In this document: positions 61,748 to 64,000 of the stretch, piece by piece
Numbering within the stretch: the stretch's first letter is position 1
Layout: the number at the start of each line of letters is the position of its first letter
NCBI GenBank assembly: GCA_041395725.1
Contig: JAWKZW010000001.1
Location: 1,426,001 to 1,490,000, forward strand
Length of the DNA: 64,000 nucleotides
Direction: 5' to 3'
Source: Gammaproteobacteria bacterium
GTDB taxonomy: Bacteria; Pseudomonadota; Gammaproteobacteria; Pseudomonadales; Pseudohongiellaceae
The notes under the pieces: model-generated
Seen by the model: only the letters and a program-made list of their open reading frames with translations
The model's database searches: none
What the model was told of the DNA's origin: nothing
Translations under genes and position numbers: made by a program

Positions 61748-62005
61748 ATGGAAATTATTCTCGCGTCAACGGTCATCGGCGTGTTCTGGCTGCTCGGTCT
61801 GGGCGCACTGGGCACAGCTATAGGCTTCGGTATCCTGGGAGGCAAGTTCCTTGAAGGTTCTGCCCGTCAGCCTGAGATGGCTCCCAAACTGCAAGGCAGC
61901 ATGTTCCTGGTGGCAGGTCTTATCGACGCGATCACCATGATCGGTATCGGTATCGGTATGTGGTTTACTTTTGCCAACCCGTTCCTGGGACAACTCGCCG
62001 GCTAA
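61748..62005 (+). CDS. atpE: ATP synthase Fo subunit c
   Basis: Subunit c forms the rotating ring. The 85 residues are two helices joined by a polar loop RQPEM; the ion-binding carboxylate is D60 in AGLIDAITMIG, the position of Asp61 in E. coli. No Na+-type ligand set is seen, so protons are the expected ion. GGAGGAAACA before the ATG is a strong ribosome-binding site, as expected for a subunit needed in many copies. Confidence 0.98.
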   Translation: MEIILASTVIGVFWLLGLGALGTAIGFGILGGKFLEGSARQPEMAPKLQGSMFLVAGLIDAITMIGIGIGMWFTFANPFLGQLAG

Positions 62006-62037
62006 ATACACTGCTCTGACAAGCGGGAGAAAGCGCT

Positions 62038-62508
62038 GTGGATATAACCCTTACCATTGTTGGTCAATCAATTGCCTTCTTTGTTTTCTGGTGGTTTTGC
62101 CAGAACAAAGTGTGGCCGTTATTTGCCAATGTCCTGGATGAGCGTAAAAGGAAAATCGCCGAAGGTCTGGAAGCAGCGACTCGAGCACAGAAAGACCTGG
62201 AGCTGGCTCAGGCCCGGTCCACGGAGCAAATGAAGGAAGCCAAGGTCGAGGCAGCCGAAATTATCGACAGCGCCAACAAACGGGCTGCACAGATAATTGA
62301 CGAAGCCAAGGAACAGGCGCGGGAAGAAGGAAAGCGGATTATCGCTGGAGCTCAGGCTGAGATTGAACAGGAAATCAACCGCGCGAAGGAACACCTCCGT
62401 GCGCAGGTTGCCTCAATCGCCATCGCCGGTGCTGAGAAAATCCTGCAGAAGTCTATCGATCAGGCAGCCAACGAGGAGATGCTCAGTAAGCTCGCCGACG
62501 AGCTGTAA
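62038..62508 (+). CDS. atpF: ATP synthase Fo subunit b
   Basis: Subunit b is the peripheral stalk. The 156 residues comprise one N-terminal membrane helix (about 5-22, IVGQSIAFFVFWWFC) and a long charged helix rich in Glu, Lys, Ala and Gln that dimerises as a coiled coil. The start is GTG at 62038. Length equals that of E. coli subunit b. Confidence 0.97.
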   Translation: MDITLTIVGQSIAFFVFWWFCQNKVWPLFANVLDERKRKIAEGLEAATRAQKDLELAQARSTEQMKEAKVEAAEIIDSANKRAAQIIDEAKEQAREEGKRIIAGAQAEIEQEINRAKEHLRAQVASIAIAGAEKILQKSIDQAANEEMLSKLADEL

Positions 62509-62520
62509 CGGCAGAAAACT

Positions 62521-63057
62521 ATGGCTGAACTGACTACATTGGCAAGACCCTATGCGAAGGCGGCTTTCGAGGTGGCGTTGGCGGATAACGACCTGGTGAG
62601 CTGGTCCGAATCTCTCGGCAAGGCGGCCGCACTGATCGAGAATGCGGAGGTTAAGTCTTTTCTGGCGACACCTTCCCTGTCCGCGGAACAGTCGTCCCAG
62701 GCATTCATTGCCCTGTGCGGTGAAGGATTGAGTGACAAAGGCAGGAACCTGATCAGCCTACTGGCAGAAAACAAGCGTCTGACTTTGCTGCCCGAAATTT
62801 CCGAGCTCTACGAATTACTTAAGGCCAACCAGGAAAAATCGCTGGATGTAGAAGTTACAACAGCCTTCGACATCAGTTCAGAAGTATCCAGCGCACTGGC
62901 CGTGGCACTGAAGGATCGCCTGCAGCGCGAAATCAGGCTTTCCACCCGGGTAGACCAATCCCTTATCGGCGGAGCCCTTATCCGAGCGGGGGATACCGTG
63001 ATTGACAGTTCGGTCCGGGGTAAGTTGGCTAAACTAGCCGAATCTATAAATTCCTGA
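62521..63057 (+). CDS. atpH: ATP synthase F1 subunit delta
   Basis: Subunit delta connects the peripheral stalk to the top of F1. The 178 residues begin LTTLARPYAKAAFEVAL and end with the family motif GGALIRAGDTVIDSSVRGKLAKL (quoted in part: GALIRAGDTVIDSSVRG). Twelve bases separate it from atpF and 26 from atpA. Confidence 0.97.
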   Translation: MAELTTLARPYAKAAFEVALADNDLVSWSESLGKAAALIENAEVKSFLATPSLSAEQSSQAFIALCGEGLSDKGRNLISLLAENKRLTLLPEISELYELLKANQEKSLDVEVTTAFDISSEVSSALAVALKDRLQREIRLSTRVDQSLIGGALIRAGDTVIDSSVRGKLAKLAESINS

Positions 63058-63083
63058 ACAGGTCGGGAACAAAGGAACCAAGC

Positions 63084-64000
63084 ATGCAACAACTGAATCC
63101 ATCCGAAATCAGTGAAATTATCAAGCAGCGTATCTCATCGCTGGATGTATCGGTGCAGGCCAAAAATGAAGGCACTATCGTCAGCGTCTCTGACGGTATT
63201 ATCCGCATTCATGGACTGGCCGACGTGATGTACGGCGAGATGATCGAATTTGAAGGCGGTATCTACGGTATGGCTCTGAACCTGGAGCGAGACTCAGTAG
63301 GTGCTGTGGTTTTGGGCGACTACCTGAGCTTGTCTGAAGGCCAGACTTGTCGCTGCACGGGTCGAATTCTCGAAGTGCCGGTAGGGCCGGAGCTGGAAGG
63401 CCGGGTTGTTGATGCACTGGGTAAACCCATAGACGGCAAGGGTCCGATCAACTCCAAGCATAGCGACCCGATCGAAAAAGTGGCGCCAGGTGTTATCGCC
63501 CGTAAATCGGTGGATCAACCCGTTCAAACGGGCCTTAAGTCTATCGATGCCATGACTCCAATCGGTCGTGGTCAGCGGGAATTGATTATTGGTGACCGCC
63601 AGGTAGGTAAGACCGCTATCGCGGTAGACGCCATCATTAACCAGAAGGGCAAGGGCATCAAATGTATCTACGTGGCCGTAGGCCAGAAAGCCTCCTCGGT
63701 TGCCAACGTGGTAAACAAGCTCGAAGAACACGGCGCCATGGAATACACCATTGTGGTAGCCGCGACAGCCTCTGATCCTGCTTCCATGCAGTTTATAGCC
63801 CCCTATTCCGGTTGCTCCATGGGTGAGTACTACCGGGATCGTGGCGAAGACGCGCTGATCATCTACGACGATCTGACCAAGCAGGCCTGGGCCTACCGAC
63901 AGATTTCCCTGCTGCTTCGCCGACCGCCGGGTCGAGAGGCTTATCCCGGTGACGTTTTCTACTTGCACTCCCGCCTATTGGAGCGTGCAGCGCGAGTAAA
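63084..64000 (+). CDS. atpA: ATP synthase F1 subunit alpha (3' end beyond window)
   Basis: Subunit alpha forms the noncatalytic nucleotide sites of F1. The first 305 codons, of about 513 expected, are in the window and open to its right edge. Visible are the N-terminus MQQLNPSEISEIIKQRI, the beta barrel with RCTGRILEVPVGPELEGRVVD (quoted in part: GRILEVPVGPELEGRV), Walker A GDRQVGKT (170-177), and IIYDDLTKQAWAYRQISLLL (quoted in part: IIYDDLTKQA). Ribosome-binding AAGGAACC lies before the ATG. Confidence 0.97.
   Translation, partial: MQQLNPSEISEIIKQRISSLDVSVQAKNEGTIVSVSDGIIRIHGLADVMYGEMIEFEGGIYGMALNLERDSVGAVVLGDYLSLSEGQTCRCTGRILEVPVGPELEGRVVDALGKPIDGKGPINSKHSDPIEKVAPGVIARKSVDQPVQTGLKSIDAMTPIGRGQRELIIGDRQVGKTAIAVDAIINQKGKGIKCIYVAVGQKASSVANVVNKLEEHGAMEYTIVVAATASDPASMQFIAPYSGCSMGEYYRDRGEDALIIYDDLTKQAWAYRQISLLLRRPPGREAYPGDVFYLHSRLLERAARV

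Overview
The window is about 64 kb of a gammaproteobacterial chromosome centred on the replication origin. Gene content and order follow the origin region of Pseudomonas and its relatives: gyrB-recF-dnaN-dnaA read leftward, and rpmH-rnpA-yidD-yidC-mnmE-mnmG-rsmG-parA-parB-atp read rightward. Left of gyrB come glyQ-glyS-gmhB-plsC, a lipid A acyltransferase, trkA, rsmB-fmt-def, a LysM protein, dprA, hemF and aroE, and further out polA, engB, cytochrome c4, dsbA and znuABC, which in Pseudomonas also lie close to the origin. I place it among aerobic, probably marine gammaproteobacteria near Pseudomonadales/Cellvibrionales/OM182-type lineages. The lineage is inference from synteny; I cannot name a species.

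Layout. 1-9625 (minus): a type II secretion operon in the order gspL-M-E-F-D-G-H-I-J-K, with gspK running off the left edge and no gspC. 9872-12812: dsbA, diheme cytochrome c4, engB and a small lipoprotein. 12947-18439: polA downstream of znuA, with znuCB divergent. 18450-18646: a short MITE-like palindromic element. 18643-25984: SCO1 and cyoE (minus) divergent from a haem-copper oxidase operon encoding a subunit II with two fused cytochrome c domains, subunit I, two different subunits III, and subunit IV. 26076-33035 (minus): prlC, aroE, hemF, dprA, LysM protein. 33176-38968 (plus): def-fmt-rsmB and trkA-trkH. 39035-44596: acyltransferase (minus), then glyQ-glyS-gmhB-plsC (plus). 44611-50889 (minus): gyrB, recF, dnaN, dnaA. 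50890-51290: probable oriC. 51291-64000 (plus): rpmH through the ATP synthase operon, with atpA cut by the right edge.

How the genes work together. The region joins replication start (dnaA, dnaN, recF, gyrB, oriC), segregation (parAB and two parS-like sites inside recF), envelope biogenesis (yidC/yidD, plsC, LpxL-type acyltransferase), translation (glyQS, def, fmt, rpmH, rnpA, tRNA and rRNA modification) and aerobic energy metabolism (cytochrome c4, caa3-type oxidase, SCO1, haem O synthase, F1Fo ATP synthase). DsbA makes disulfides in the periplasm, so it may serve exoproteins of the neighbouring secretion system.

Most of the window is ordinary conserved core. The points most worth a second look are: a PolA whose 3'-5' exonuclease active site is largely lost; a secretin with a lipobox; the MITE-like element ending one base before the SCO1 stop codon, with a third copy of its terminal repeat 1.7 kb away; the diheme subunit II with duplicated subunit III; two parS-like sites within recF; an rsmG with no usual start codon in frame; and the apparent absence of zur and tsaC from places where Pseudomonas carries them. 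I did not find a convincing wholly new system such as a defence island, CRISPR array or biosynthetic cluster.
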